From an uncultured bacterium (GTDB lineage Bacteria; Cyanobacteriota; Vampirovibrionia; Gastranaerophilales; Gastranaerophilaceae), in NCBI GenBank assembly GCA_948742005.1, contig CAPYQR010000071.1, positions 1-5,636 on the forward strand: a DNA stretch of 5,636 bases, written 5' to 3'. The notes beneath the pieces are model-generated. The model was given only the letters and a program-made list of their open reading frames with translations, was not told the origin of the DNA and did no database searches. Shown here piece after piece: positions 1 to 5,636 of the stretch. Every line of letters begins with the position of its first letter. Position 1 is the first letter of the stretch. Position numbers and translations under genes: made by a program.

Positions 1-516
1 CCTGAATTGTCTTTATCTAAGCAAAATGAGTTCATTTTTCCACTGTCGTCAAATGAGCCTGATGCAGTTGAACGCGCAATGAAAAGAGATTCTGAAATTT
101 TATCAAAAGGTCAAAAATTTAATGACTCTGCCGGTAATTTGGAATATGTTGTTTATAATGGAATTGTTTACAATTCAAACGGCACAATATCAACCAAAAT
201 GGAATATAAAAACGGAAAAATTGTCCCAAGAGTTCAACCCAACAAAGGAGATAAGACTTTAACCGACTTAAAGCGTCAGGAAAGAGAACAACTTGAAGCT
301 GCAAAAAAAGATTCTACGCCCAAGTATGACTGGAAAAGCGTTTGCAATAAATACGGAGTCGATTCAACTTCTCCGATGGGCTTAGCTTTGATAAACCCGG
401 GTTCAATAGTGGATAAGAAAACAACAACTGCAGGGAAGGAAGTTTATGTTATAAACGGCGTGTCTTACAATAAAGATGGCTCAAAAGCTTTAAATCTCGG
501 ATTTAATTTCAAATAA
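1..516 (+). CDS. Hypothetical protein with two divergent internal motif copies, 5' truncated
   Basis: I do not recognise this protein. The frame is open from the first base, so the gene most likely starts upstream of the window; a TTG at 7-9 could serve as a start, but only six bases precede it and no ribosome binding site can be judged. About 171 residues are visible, ending in TAA. No signal peptide or membrane segment is seen in this part, and it is rich in Lys, Asn and Ser. A short motif occurs twice: residues 44-61 (counting from base 1) read AGNLEYVVYNGIVYNSNG and residues 144-160 read AGKEVYVINGVSYNKDG, sharing AG-x-E-(hydrophobic)-NG-x-x-YN-x-(N/D)-G. The two are separated by a charged Lys/Glu-rich linker (about residues 80-110). 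The pattern suggests two small beta-hairpin units. The gene converges on the SLH gene and the two share a terminator. It is a real gene by length, composition and that terminator; function unknown. Confidence 0.75.
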   Translation, partial: PELSLSKQNEFIFPLSSNEPDAVERAMKRDSEILSKGQKFNDSAGNLEYVVYNGIVYNSNGTISTKMEYKNGKIVPRVQPNKGDKTLTDLKRQEREQLEAAKKDSTPKYDWKSVCNKYGVDSTSPMGLALINPGSIVDKKTTTAGKEVYVINGVSYNKDGSKALNLGFNFK

Positions 517-517
517 G

Positions 518-557
518 AAAAAACAACCTTTGCTGAATTTTGCAAAGGTTGTTTTTT
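518..557. terminator. Bidirectional intrinsic terminator between convergent genes
   Basis: Positions 518-533 and 542-557 form a perfect 16-bp inverted repeat around an 8-base loop (534-541). The stem core is CAACCTTTGC paired with GCAAAGGTTG. It is flanked by six A on the left and six T on the right, so each strand gives a hairpin followed by a U-run. It starts two bases after the TAA of the upstream (+) gene and lies 16 bases past the stop of the (-) SLH gene, the right place to end both transcripts. Confidence 0.93.
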
Positions 558-573
558 AAGGTTTTATTTTTGA

Positions 574-1995
574 TTAAAATATAATTGTCAACTCTTCGTT
601 AGGATTCAAAGCTGCAGAATTTGAAACAGAAGGAACGATTGTGTAGACAATTTCGTCACCAACTTCGTAAAGTACGCCGAATGTTCCTGAAACTGCTGTT
701 TTGATAACGCCGTAAACACCTTTTCCTAATGTTACGAATGATGTACCAAAGCTGGCAGCGCCTCTGCCTGCGTGTCCTGTTAAAGTTTCAACAAAAGTAT
801 CGCCTAATCTGTCACCGTATTCTTCTAAGCCGTTTCCTGAAATGTTAGCGATTTGAGAAGCTGAACGTCCTGCAACACCTGCAACACGAGCTGCTGCTGT
901 GAACGGGAAGCCGAAAATTCTAGCTACGATGTTAGGATTTTTTAAGCATTCAGCAGTTGCGGCAGTTAATTCTTTCGGGAATTGAACTTCGCAGTCGCCG
1001 TTTTTGATTTTGTCAAATTTAACGCTTACAGAGCCGGGGTGTTTACCTAAGCCGGGTCTTTGAACAGTTGTAACTGTTCCATATACTTTTGAACCTGCAG
1101 GGAATGTTTGACCCATAACGGTTACTGATTCTGTTGTTTTAGCTACAAATACATCGCCAATGTTTGAATGTTTAGCATCAATTCTGTCAAGCATTTTAAC
1201 TTTTAATGCTACAGGAGTGTGAGTTGGAGTAGTGTTGCCTGTGATGTTTCCGTTAGCGCCGTATTTAGCTCTTAATTCGCCAACTAACATAGCAACTTGG
1301 TGTCTTGATAAGTAGCTGTTTTCAAATAAAGCTTTTTCATCAGGAAGATTGTCAATTAAGCCTGATGCTACAACTTCTTTTGTGCAGCCATAAGCCCACA
1401 TCGGGATATTTTCAATGGTTTTGCCGTTTAATTGAGGAGCAGAACCGTCGTTTGTATAACCTACGTTGATTAATTTAGCAATTGTTGCGAAAACTTCTGC
1501 TTTTGTAATTGCTTGGTCAGGTTTGAATGATTTATCAGGATATCCAATCATAACATCAGCTGATGTTGCTTTTGTGATTTCATCATTTGCCCAATATGAA
1601 TTTGTTACGTCAGTGTATGATTTTTTTACGCCGACATTTTTCATATTTAAACCTTGAGATAGCATAAATGCAAGTTCGGATCTTGAAACAGGCATTTTGA
1701 TGTTGAAATCTTTATCGCCCATTTTAACGCTCATAGCATTTAAAAGGTCTTTTGACCATGAATTAACATACATATTGCTTTTGTTTGTGAATCCGAGTCT
1801 GTTTTTTTGTTTTAGGATTTTTCCGCCGATTCGATAAACTGAATCTGCATCTTGTACTTCACTTGCATCAGCATTCATTAAAGAAGGATGTGCGTAAAGT
1901 TCAATTTTTTCAGCATCAGCTCCTGCGAAAACCATGTTTGCGCAAGATAGGAATAATGCTAAAGTAATTGATAAAGTTTTAGTGGTTCTTTTCAT
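574..1995 (-). CDS. Secreted SLH-domain protein with beta-rich and Gly/Ala-rich C-terminal regions
   Basis: A 473-residue exported envelope protein. Residues 1-25 are a signal peptide: basic MKRTTK, a hydrophobic core, and a VFA/GADA cleavage site; Cys18 is not in a good lipobox. Three SLH repeats follow: a degenerate one at about 80-118 (SRSE at 104-107), a canonical one at about 124-177 (YTDV, YWA, GYPD, then TKAE at 164-167) and a degenerate one at about 195-245 (SRHQ at 230-233). SLH domains bind pyruvylated wall glycans through a TRAE-like motif, so this protein should attach to the cell wall or peptidoglycan. A Thr-rich linker (about 250-262) leads to a beta-rich region at about 263-340 with a GDVFVAK then PAGSKVYGTV pattern. 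The tail (about 355-445) is Gly/Ala-rich, and residues 446-473 return to a GDE...PNEELTI pattern. Unlike typical cyanobacterial SLH porins there is no visible OprB-type barrel. AGGAG (2003-2007) lies 7 bases before the ATG. SLH assignment is secure; the role of the C-terminal half is unknown. Confidence 0.93.
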   Translation of the reverse strand: MKRTTKTLSITLALFLSCANMVFAGADAEKIELYAHPSLMNADASEVQDADSVYRIGGKILKQKNRLGFTNKSNMYVNSWSKDLLNAMSVKMGDKDFNIKMPVSRSELAFMLSQGLNMKNVGVKKSYTDVTNSYWANDEITKATSADVMIGYPDKSFKPDQAITKAEVFATIAKLINVGYTNDGSAPQLNGKTIENIPMWAYGCTKEVVASGLIDNLPDEKALFENSYLSRHQVAMLVGELRAKYGANGNITGNTTPTHTPVALKVKMLDRIDAKHSNIGDVFVAKTTESVTVMGQTFPAGSKVYGTVTTVQRPGLGKHPGSVSVKFDKIKNGDCEVQFPKELTAATAECLKNPNIVARIFGFPFTAAARVAGVAGRSASQIANISGNGLEEYGDRLGDTFVETLTGHAGRGAASFGTSFVTLGKGVYGVIKTAVSGTFGVLYEVGDEIVYTIVPSVSNSAALNPNEELTIIF

Positions 1996-2056
1996 ATATT
2001 TACTCCTATTCTCAAAACCTATCTATTTTAATTGCTACTAATATCATTTTAACTTA

Positions 2057-2085
2057 ATTATCTACTAATTATTTAATATAGTCAA
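2057..2085 (-). promoter_or_regulatory. Sigma70-type promoter of the SLH gene
   Basis: Read on the minus strand, TTGACT (2080-2085) and GATAAT (2057-2062) are separated by exactly 17 bases. Each box matches the sigma70 consensus at five of six positions. Transcription would start near 2050, giving a leader of about 54 bases with AGGAG before the ATG. The -35 box is only a few bases past the stop codon of the hydrolase gene (TAG at 2091-2093), so the SLH gene can be expressed independently of that gene. I see no terminator between the two genes, so read-through is also possible. Confidence 0.75.
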
Positions 2086-2090
2086 GAGGG

Positions 2091-3251
2091 CTATTTAGAG
2101 GATATCATATCATCGTAAATAATCTTCGAAGCCTCTTGAATGAGCGCTTTTCCCGCATAATCGTTTTTCGGACGTTTGACAAGAATTGTAACTATATATT
2201 GCTTTCCGTTTGGAAGATAAATAATTCCGCAATCTCCAATCATGTCTGCAATATTTCCTGTTTTATGAATTATTTCAACATTCTCGGGCAGAGTTCCGTT
2301 TAAAAGGCGGGTTTTTGTTTTTCTTAAATATTCCCTTAAGACATTTCTGTATTTTTTTGGAACATAAGACGGATTGTTTATATTATACATTATTGTTGAT
2401 AATTCTTTGGCGGTTGTAATGTTTTGTCCTTCTAAATCGGGAAGCCATTGTTTCATTGAAGTTATTTTAAGTCCTGCGTTTCTCATAGCGCGGTTTAATC
2501 CGTCCATTCCTCCGATTTCATACAAAAGCATGTTGCTTGCTGAATTATCGGAATTTGCTATCATAATTTCTGTTAAATAATCAAGGCTGTATTCGACATC
2601 TGCTTTTGTATATTGCAGTTTGCCTGAGCCTAATGTTCTGAATTCTTCTTTAAATTTTCTTTTGTCGTATAAATAAATCGGATTATCGGTTTTATTGCTT
2701 GAATCAATCATCCTCATTAATTCAAATGCGATTGGAAGTTTTATAATGCTTGCGGCAGGATAAATTTCATCGGCATTTATTTCAATTCCTTTTCCCGAAG
2801 TGTATTCCCAGACAAAAACAGCAGGGTTTAAGCGCGGATATTTAGCAAAAAGGTCCAGAAGTTTTGTTTTTGTATCTTCAAATTGCCCGAGCATTTGAAT
2901 TTGTGCAAAATCTTTTGGATTTTCTTTTGCTTTAACAAGTAATGAATTGTTTAAAAGATGAGAATTATTTAAATATGCGCTTGTCGGATTAATATATTTA
3001 TCCGCATCAAACTTAATACCTCGGTTCAAAAAGCGGTTGAGATAGAGTGGTTTGAAGTAATTTTCGTAATTGTAAGGACAAACATAATAACCGTAACTTG
3101 CAAAAATAAACGCAGCAAGAGCAAAAATAAAAGGATTTTTCTTTTTTTGTTTTGTTTTTTTCCTTTTTATTTTTGGATATTGAACAACAACATTAGGATA
3201 CGATTGTTCATAATAATAATTTTTAAGTGCTGTTTGTCTTTGCGCTCTCAT
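2091..3251 (-). CDS. Membrane-anchored class A beta-lactamase-like serine hydrolase
   Basis: A 386-residue protein. Residues 1-38 are polar and end in a very basic stretch (KRKKTKQKKK near 29-38), followed by one hydrophobic segment at about 40-58, predicting an N-in/C-out membrane anchor with the catalytic domain outside. The domain (about 120-386) carries the penicillin-recognising triad of motifs: S168-I-I-K171 (nucleophile motif SxxK), S234-D235-N236, and K330-T331-G332 followed by a GDCGIIYLPNGK strand. Spacing and order match the class A beta-lactamase/Beta-lactamase2 fold. The segment where class A enzymes carry the omega-loop ExxLN (about 261-281, WLPDLEGQNITTAKEL) has no obvious ExxLN, so the deacylating Glu is not evident. 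A transpeptidase, DD-peptidase or other wall hydrolase role is as plausible as beta-lactam resistance. The ATG at 3249-3251 is the only good start: an in-frame stop lies close upstream, with no ATG, GTG or TTG between. It has no clear Shine-Dalgarno site. It is divergent from the GGDEF gene. Confidence 0.9.
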   Translation of the reverse strand: MRAQRQTALKNYYYEQSYPNVVVQYPKIKRKKTKQKKKNPFIFALAAFIFASYGYYVCPYNYENYFKPLYLNRFLNRGIKFDADKYINPTSAYLNNSHLLNNSLLVKAKENPKDFAQIQMLGQFEDTKTKLLDLFAKYPRLNPAVFVWEYTSGKGIEINADEIYPAASIIKLPIAFELMRMIDSSNKTDNPIYLYDKRKFKEEFRTLGSGKLQYTKADVEYSLDYLTEIMIANSDNSASNMLLYEIGGMDGLNRAMRNAGLKITSMKQWLPDLEGQNITTAKELSTIMYNINNPSYVPKKYRNVLREYLRKTKTRLLNGTLPENVEIIHKTGNIADMIGDCGIIYLPNGKQYIVTILVKRPKNDYAGKALIQEASKIIYDDMISSK

Positions 3252-3303
3252 CTTGATATTATCTTGTTTTATGGGGATAAATTTAAATTAACGGGGATTT
3301 TAA

Positions 3304-3334
3304 ATTATATTTTATTCATATTAAGTTTAGTTAA
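3304..3334 (-). promoter_or_regulatory. Candidate promoter of the serine hydrolase gene
   Basis: On the minus strand a perfect TATAAT lies at 3304-3309. The best -35 candidate is TTAACT (3329-3334), four of six to consensus, with a 19-base spacer that is longer than ideal. Start of transcription would be near 3297, giving a leader of about 46 bases. In this A+T-rich DNA a TATAAT is easily found by chance, so confidence is low. Confidence 0.35.
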
Positions 3335-3401
3335 TTTATGATTGGATTGCATAATATAAATGAATGAAATAATTTAAAAAAAAGATTAAAAATGTAAATA
3401 T

Positions 3402-3407
3402 TATAAT
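3402..3407 (+). promoter_or_regulatory. Candidate -10 box of the GGDEF gene
   Basis: A perfect TATAAT lies 49 bases before the GGDEF start codon. I see no good -35 box 16-18 bases upstream, where the DNA is an A-rich run (about 3375-3390). If real, the promoter may depend on an activator or an UP-like A-tract. The predicted start of transcription (about 3414) falls just before the 20-bp palindrome. Confidence 0.35.
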
Positions 3408-3415
3408 AAAATAAA

Positions 3416-3435
3416 GTAAAATATTAATATTTTAC
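3416..3435. promoter_or_regulatory. Perfect 20-bp palindrome upstream of the GGDEF gene (possible operator)
   Basis: GTAAAATATT is followed directly by its reverse complement AATATTTTAC, a perfect dyad with no spacer. It sits between the candidate -10 box (3402-3407) and the AGGAG ribosome binding site (3444-3448). A dimeric regulator bound here would block transcription. The dyad is almost all A/T with one G:C pair at each end, so chance occurrence in this A+T-rich region is possible. Confidence 0.4.
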
Positions 3436-3456
3436 GATTATTTAGGAGATTTTAAT

Positions 3457-4329
3457 ATGAATATTGTAATATTTAGCGAAAGCGGAAAATCAAAGCTCTC
3501 ATCCTTAATTAAGCTTGATGATGAAACAGAATTAAGAGAATTTGACTTAAGCGAACTTGAAAATTATAAACAATATAATCCAAGTCTTTTAATTTTTGAT
3601 TTTGACACGGATAAAATAAGGGAATTTTGTGCTGTTCGTAAAATCGAATGCTGTATTTTAATTCCGACTCCTGTAATTCCTGATTCATTGACAATAAGAG
3701 CATTAAGCTATGATTATATTACAACGCCCGTTAATGAAACAGAGTTAAATGTCAGAATTAAAGCGCTGCTAAAAACTTATGATACCAAAAAAAGTCTTGT
3801 AAAATCAGCAATTTGCGATGAATTAACAGGATTATACAACAGAAAATATCTTCATCACAGACTTGATGCTGAAATTTCGCGTTCAAAAAGATATGGAACA
3901 CCTGTTTCTTGTCTTTTGCTTGATATTGACTATTTTAAAATTGTAAATGATATGTATGGCTACGATTGGGGCGATATTTTATTGAAGAAAATTGCTCAAA
4001 TGCTAAGCGCATTGGTCAGAAAAGAAGATGTCTTAACACGATATGGTGATGAAGAATTTATCGTGATTCTGCCTGAAACAACCGAACAGCAAGCGATGCT
4101 TTTTGCGGAGCGTTTCAGAGCTGATGTTGAAAAAATGGAATTTATTCCCGCTAATGAAGAAGAACGTCATCCGATTACGATTTCGGGCGGAATTTCTTCT
4201 TTCCCATGTGCTGAAGAAATTGAAGAAGATTCAAACACATTGATAAGATATGCTGAGCATGCTCTGTATAATGCTAAACAATCAGGCAAGAATAAAATTG
4301 TTGAATTTTCAAAAATGAATCTGGGCTAA
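3457..4329 (+). CDS. Pseudo-receiver-GGDEF protein with altered active-site signature (GDEEF)
   Basis: A 290-residue soluble protein. Residues 1-110 resemble a response-regulator receiver domain but are degenerate: the N-terminal acidic pair is absent (VIFSESGK), the beta-3 region is LLIFDFD (Asp48 possible), and the usual KP is TP (T90-P91), although the last helix (ETELNVRIKALL) is receiver-like. Residues 120-284 are a GGDEF domain: DELTGLYNRKYL (121-132), DIDYFKIVND (156-165), GYDWGD (168-173), RYGDEEF (195-201) and ALYNAKQSGKNK (269-280). GGDEF enzymes make c-di-GMP from two GTP. Here the signature G-G-(D/E)-E-F reads G197-D198-E-E-F, replacing the second Gly that lies against GTP, while the inhibitory I-site RxxD (R188-K-E-D191) is intact and correctly five residues upstream. 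It could be an inactive c-di-GMP sensor or a weak or altered cyclase. AGGAG (3444-3448) sits 8 bases before the ATG. The efflux gene follows after 39 bases. Confidence 0.92.
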   Translation: MNIVIFSESGKSKLSSLIKLDDETELREFDLSELENYKQYNPSLLIFDFDTDKIREFCAVRKIECCILIPTPVIPDSLTIRALSYDYITTPVNETELNVRIKALLKTYDTKKSLVKSAICDELTGLYNRKYLHHRLDAEISRSKRYGTPVSCLLLDIDYFKIVNDMYGYDWGDILLKKIAQMLSALVRKEDVLTRYGDEEFIVILPETTEQQAMLFAERFRADVEKMEFIPANEEERHPITISGGISSFPCAEEIEEDSNTLIRYAEHALYNAKQSGKNKIVEFSKMNLG

Positions 4330-4340
4330 AAGAGTTAGCC
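4324..4340 (+). other. Short hairpin at the end of the GGDEF gene
   Basis: GGCTAA (4324-4329) pairs with TTAGCC (4335-4340) around a 5-base loop, with two possible G-U pairs outside. The left arm contains the TAA stop codon. No T-run follows, so it is not a convincing terminator. It may be only an RNA-stabilising or chance structure, and it leaves open co-transcription of the GGDEF and efflux genes. Confidence 0.25.
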
Positions 4341-4354
4341 TGATAAAGCTATTT

Positions 4355-4420
4355 AAAAACATATTAAAATGAGAAAAAATCTTTATATGAGGATTTTATT
4401 GTTAGTTTTAATATGTTTTT
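4355..4420 (+). repeat. 15-bp inverted repeat spanning the efflux gene start
   Basis: The 15 bases at 4355-4369 (AAAAACATATTAAAA) are the exact reverse complement of 4406-4420. The left arm covers the bases before the ATG at 4369-4371 and its A; the right arm lies in the signal-peptide coding region. In RNA this would give a 15-bp, nearly all A-U stem with a 36-base loop. It would cover the translation start region of the first ATG and leave a second in-frame ATG (4387-4389) exposed in the loop. The stem is A-U rich, so its stability is uncertain. Confidence 0.5.
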
Positions 4421-5636
4421 TGTTTAATCAAAAAGGTTTTTGTTATAATCTTGAATTTTTTAAAAGATTTAACGATAACTTTCTTGATTGTTATATTGAA
4501 AAAGCGCTCAACAATAACCATGAACTAAAACAAGCAAACTATAAACTTGAACAATTTCAGGGAAATGTAAGAACTCAACTGGCACATGAACTTCCGCAGG
4601 CTTCGGTTTCGGCGAATTATTTAGGTGCGCATTTTCCAAATAATGATGCTGATTTTTTTCTTTTAAAGCAAAATTCGTTTGTTTTGCCTTTGAGGGCAAG
4701 TTATGAACCTGATTTTTTATTAAAAAACAGAGATAAAACAAAATCTGCTCAAAAGCTCTACAGGGCTCAAATTGCAAATTGTGACGGGGTTTATATTTCC
4801 TTGTTGAGTAATGTTGCAAGCACTTATATCAATATTTTGCTTGCTGATTATTTAATTGAAAAACAGCTTGAAATAATCTCTTCAAAAGCGCTTAATCTGG
4901 GCTTTAACAACAGAAAATTTGCAGCAGGAATTATTGATGCGATTGAACTTTCGGATTATATAAGGGATTTAGACTCTGAAAAAATGATTTATGAAAATTT
5001 AGTTAAAAATCAAAAAACAAATCTTTATAATTTTTCTTTACTTTTGGGTGAAAGTGCTGAAAATATTGATGAAATTAAACGTGCTAAATTAGAAGATTTT
5101 GAGTATTGCGAAAATATTCCTGAAATCATTAATTCTGATTTGATTTATTCAAGACCTGATGTTATTGAAATTGAAAACAAATTAAAAAGTGCCAAAATTG
5201 ACCTTAGAGTTGCAAAAAAGGATTTTTTTCCCAGTTTCAATATAACCGGATTTTTGATTTTTGATACAGCAGGAAAAGGTAACTTTTTTTCTTGGGAGTC
5301 GTCTTTTGCGCTTTTACTTGCGGGTTTAACGCAGGACATATTTAAAGGAGGAGAAAAAATTGCAAATTTAAAGATTAAAAAAGCACGATACAACGAACTT
5401 TTTGAAGAATATAAACAAATTGATTTAAATGCAATAAAAGAAATAAATAACGCGCTTAATTTAATTAAACAAGACACAAAAACACAGGCAATTTCAAACA
5501 ATCAGGTGAATGTGGAAAAGAGCAATGTTGTTGTGCAAAATAAAAAATTAAACCGCGGAATTATAGCAAAAACAGACTATTTAGATTCCAAAGTAAGATT
5601 AAACCAAAAACAGCAGATTCAGGCTCTGGTTAAAAC
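4369..5636 (+). CDS. NodT/TolC-family outer membrane efflux protein, 3' truncated
   Basis: The frame stays open from ATG 4369 to the window end (422 codons visible); an in-frame TAA at 4354-4356 fixes the upstream limit. Neither this ATG nor the in-frame ATG at 4387 has a clear Shine-Dalgarno site. Residues 1-25 form a signal peptide (MRKNLYMR, hydrophobic ILLLVLICFLF); no good lipobox is seen, although many NodT relatives are lipoproteins. The body is an outer membrane factor: helix with IEKALNNNHELKQANY (43-58), YEPDF (112-116), a long coiled-coil helix (about 120-175), LLLGE (224-228), then the family hallmark DLIYSRPDV...FFPSFNITGF (257-295) and the second-half strand/helix DIFKGGEK (323-330). 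Such proteins trimerise into a beta-barrel plus periplasmic tunnel that exports drugs or other substrates for RND or ABC pumps through a membrane fusion protein. About 40-80 residues are probably missing at the C terminus. Pump partner genes would be expected just downstream. Confidence 0.93.
   Translation, partial: MRKNLYMRILLLVLICFLFNQKGFCYNLEFFKRFNDNFLDCYIEKALNNNHELKQANYKLEQFQGNVRTQLAHELPQASVSANYLGAHFPNNDADFFLLKQNSFVLPLRASYEPDFLLKNRDKTKSAQKLYRAQIANCDGVYISLLSNVASTYINILLADYLIEKQLEIISSKALNLGFNNRKFAAGIIDAIELSDYIRDLDSEKMIYENLVKNQKTNLYNFSLLLGESAENIDEIKRAKLEDFEYCENIPEIINSDLIYSRPDVIEIENKLKSAKIDLRVAKKDFFPSFNITGFLIFDTAGKGNFFSWESSFALLLAGLTQDIFKGGEKIANLKIKKARYNELFEEYKQIDLNAIKEINNALNLIKQDTKTQAISNNQVNVEKSNVVVQNKKLNRGIIAKTDYLDSKVRLNQKQQIQALVK

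Noticed and set aside
3134..3175. Dense run of A-tracts on the coding strand of the hydrolase gene, possible slippage or phase-variation site
   Set aside because: The frame is intact and the run simply encodes a Lys-rich segment with AAA codons. The longest single runs are about seven bases, which is unremarkable in DNA this A+T-rich.
3268..3296. Two GGGGAT copies in the leader of the hydrolase gene, considered as a direct repeat operator
   Set aside because: Six-base copies are too short to support a regulatory claim on their own.
3147..3341. Small plus-strand open frame with hydrophobic residues overlapping the start of the hydrolase gene
   Set aside because: Its first half is antisense to the Lys-rich hydrolase leader, which explains the Phe/Ile-rich product; there is no convincing ribosome binding site.
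4508..4819. Open frame of 103 codons on the minus strand
   Set aside because: It lies wholly inside the outer membrane factor coding region on the opposite strand, has no ribosome binding site and resembles no protein family; it is a shadow frame.
5145..5501. Open frame of 118 codons on the minus strand, with hydrophobic stretches
   Set aside because: It is antisense to the well-supported SRPDV...FFPSF region of the NodT-type protein; hydrophobicity follows from reading A+T-rich codons backwards.
1..5636. Possible mobile element, CRISPR array, tRNA or defence system
   Set aside because: No transposase or integrase frame, terminal inverted repeat pair, regularly spaced repeat, cloverleaf or known defence motif was seen; nearly all sequence is explained by five ordinary genes.

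Overview
The window is low-GC DNA (roughly a third G+C, judged by eye) from a bacterium with an outer membrane. It holds a TolC/NodT-type outer membrane factor and an SLH-domain envelope protein together, and A+T-rich intergenic DNA with Shine-Dalgarno sites of the AGGAG type. A diderm that uses SLH domains, with a penicillin-recognising serine hydrolase and a GGDEF protein, fits the non-photosynthetic cyanobacterial relatives (Melainabacteria/Vampirovibrionia, for example gut Gastranaerophilales). SLH-bearing diderm Firmicutes (Negativicutes) are an alternative. This is an inference from gene content and composition; no rRNA or other marker gene is present.

Layout: (1) 1-516 (+) is the 3' part of an unrecognised protein with a divergent two-copy internal motif. 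(2) 518-557 is a perfect 16-bp hairpin with A- and T-tracts on its two sides, a bidirectional terminator between converging genes. (3) 574-1995 (-) encodes a secreted protein with three SLH repeats, a beta-rich domain and a Gly/Ala-rich tail; it has its own well-formed promoter at 2057-2085. (4) 2091-3251 (-) encodes a membrane-anchored serine hydrolase of the class A beta-lactamase-like fold. (5) 3252-3456 is a divergent promoter region with a perfect 20-bp palindrome. (6) 3457-4329 (+) encodes a pseudo-receiver-GGDEF protein whose GGDEF signature reads GDEEF although its I-site RxxD is intact. (7) 4369-5636 (+, runs off the end) encodes a NodT-family outer membrane efflux component. Its start codon touches one arm of a 15-bp inverted repeat.

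Four of the five genes have an envelope or signalling theme: a cell-wall-binding SLH protein, a wall-active or beta-lactam-recognising serine hydrolase, a c-di-GMP-type signalling protein and an outer membrane export channel. The GGDEF gene and the efflux gene are 39 bases apart on the same strand with no convincing terminator between them, so they may be co-transcribed. I see no mobile element, CRISPR array, tRNA or rRNA. Nothing here is clearly a new multi-gene system. The best leads are the altered GGDEF active site with retained I-site, the hairpin over the efflux gene start, and the uncharacterised tail of the SLH protein.
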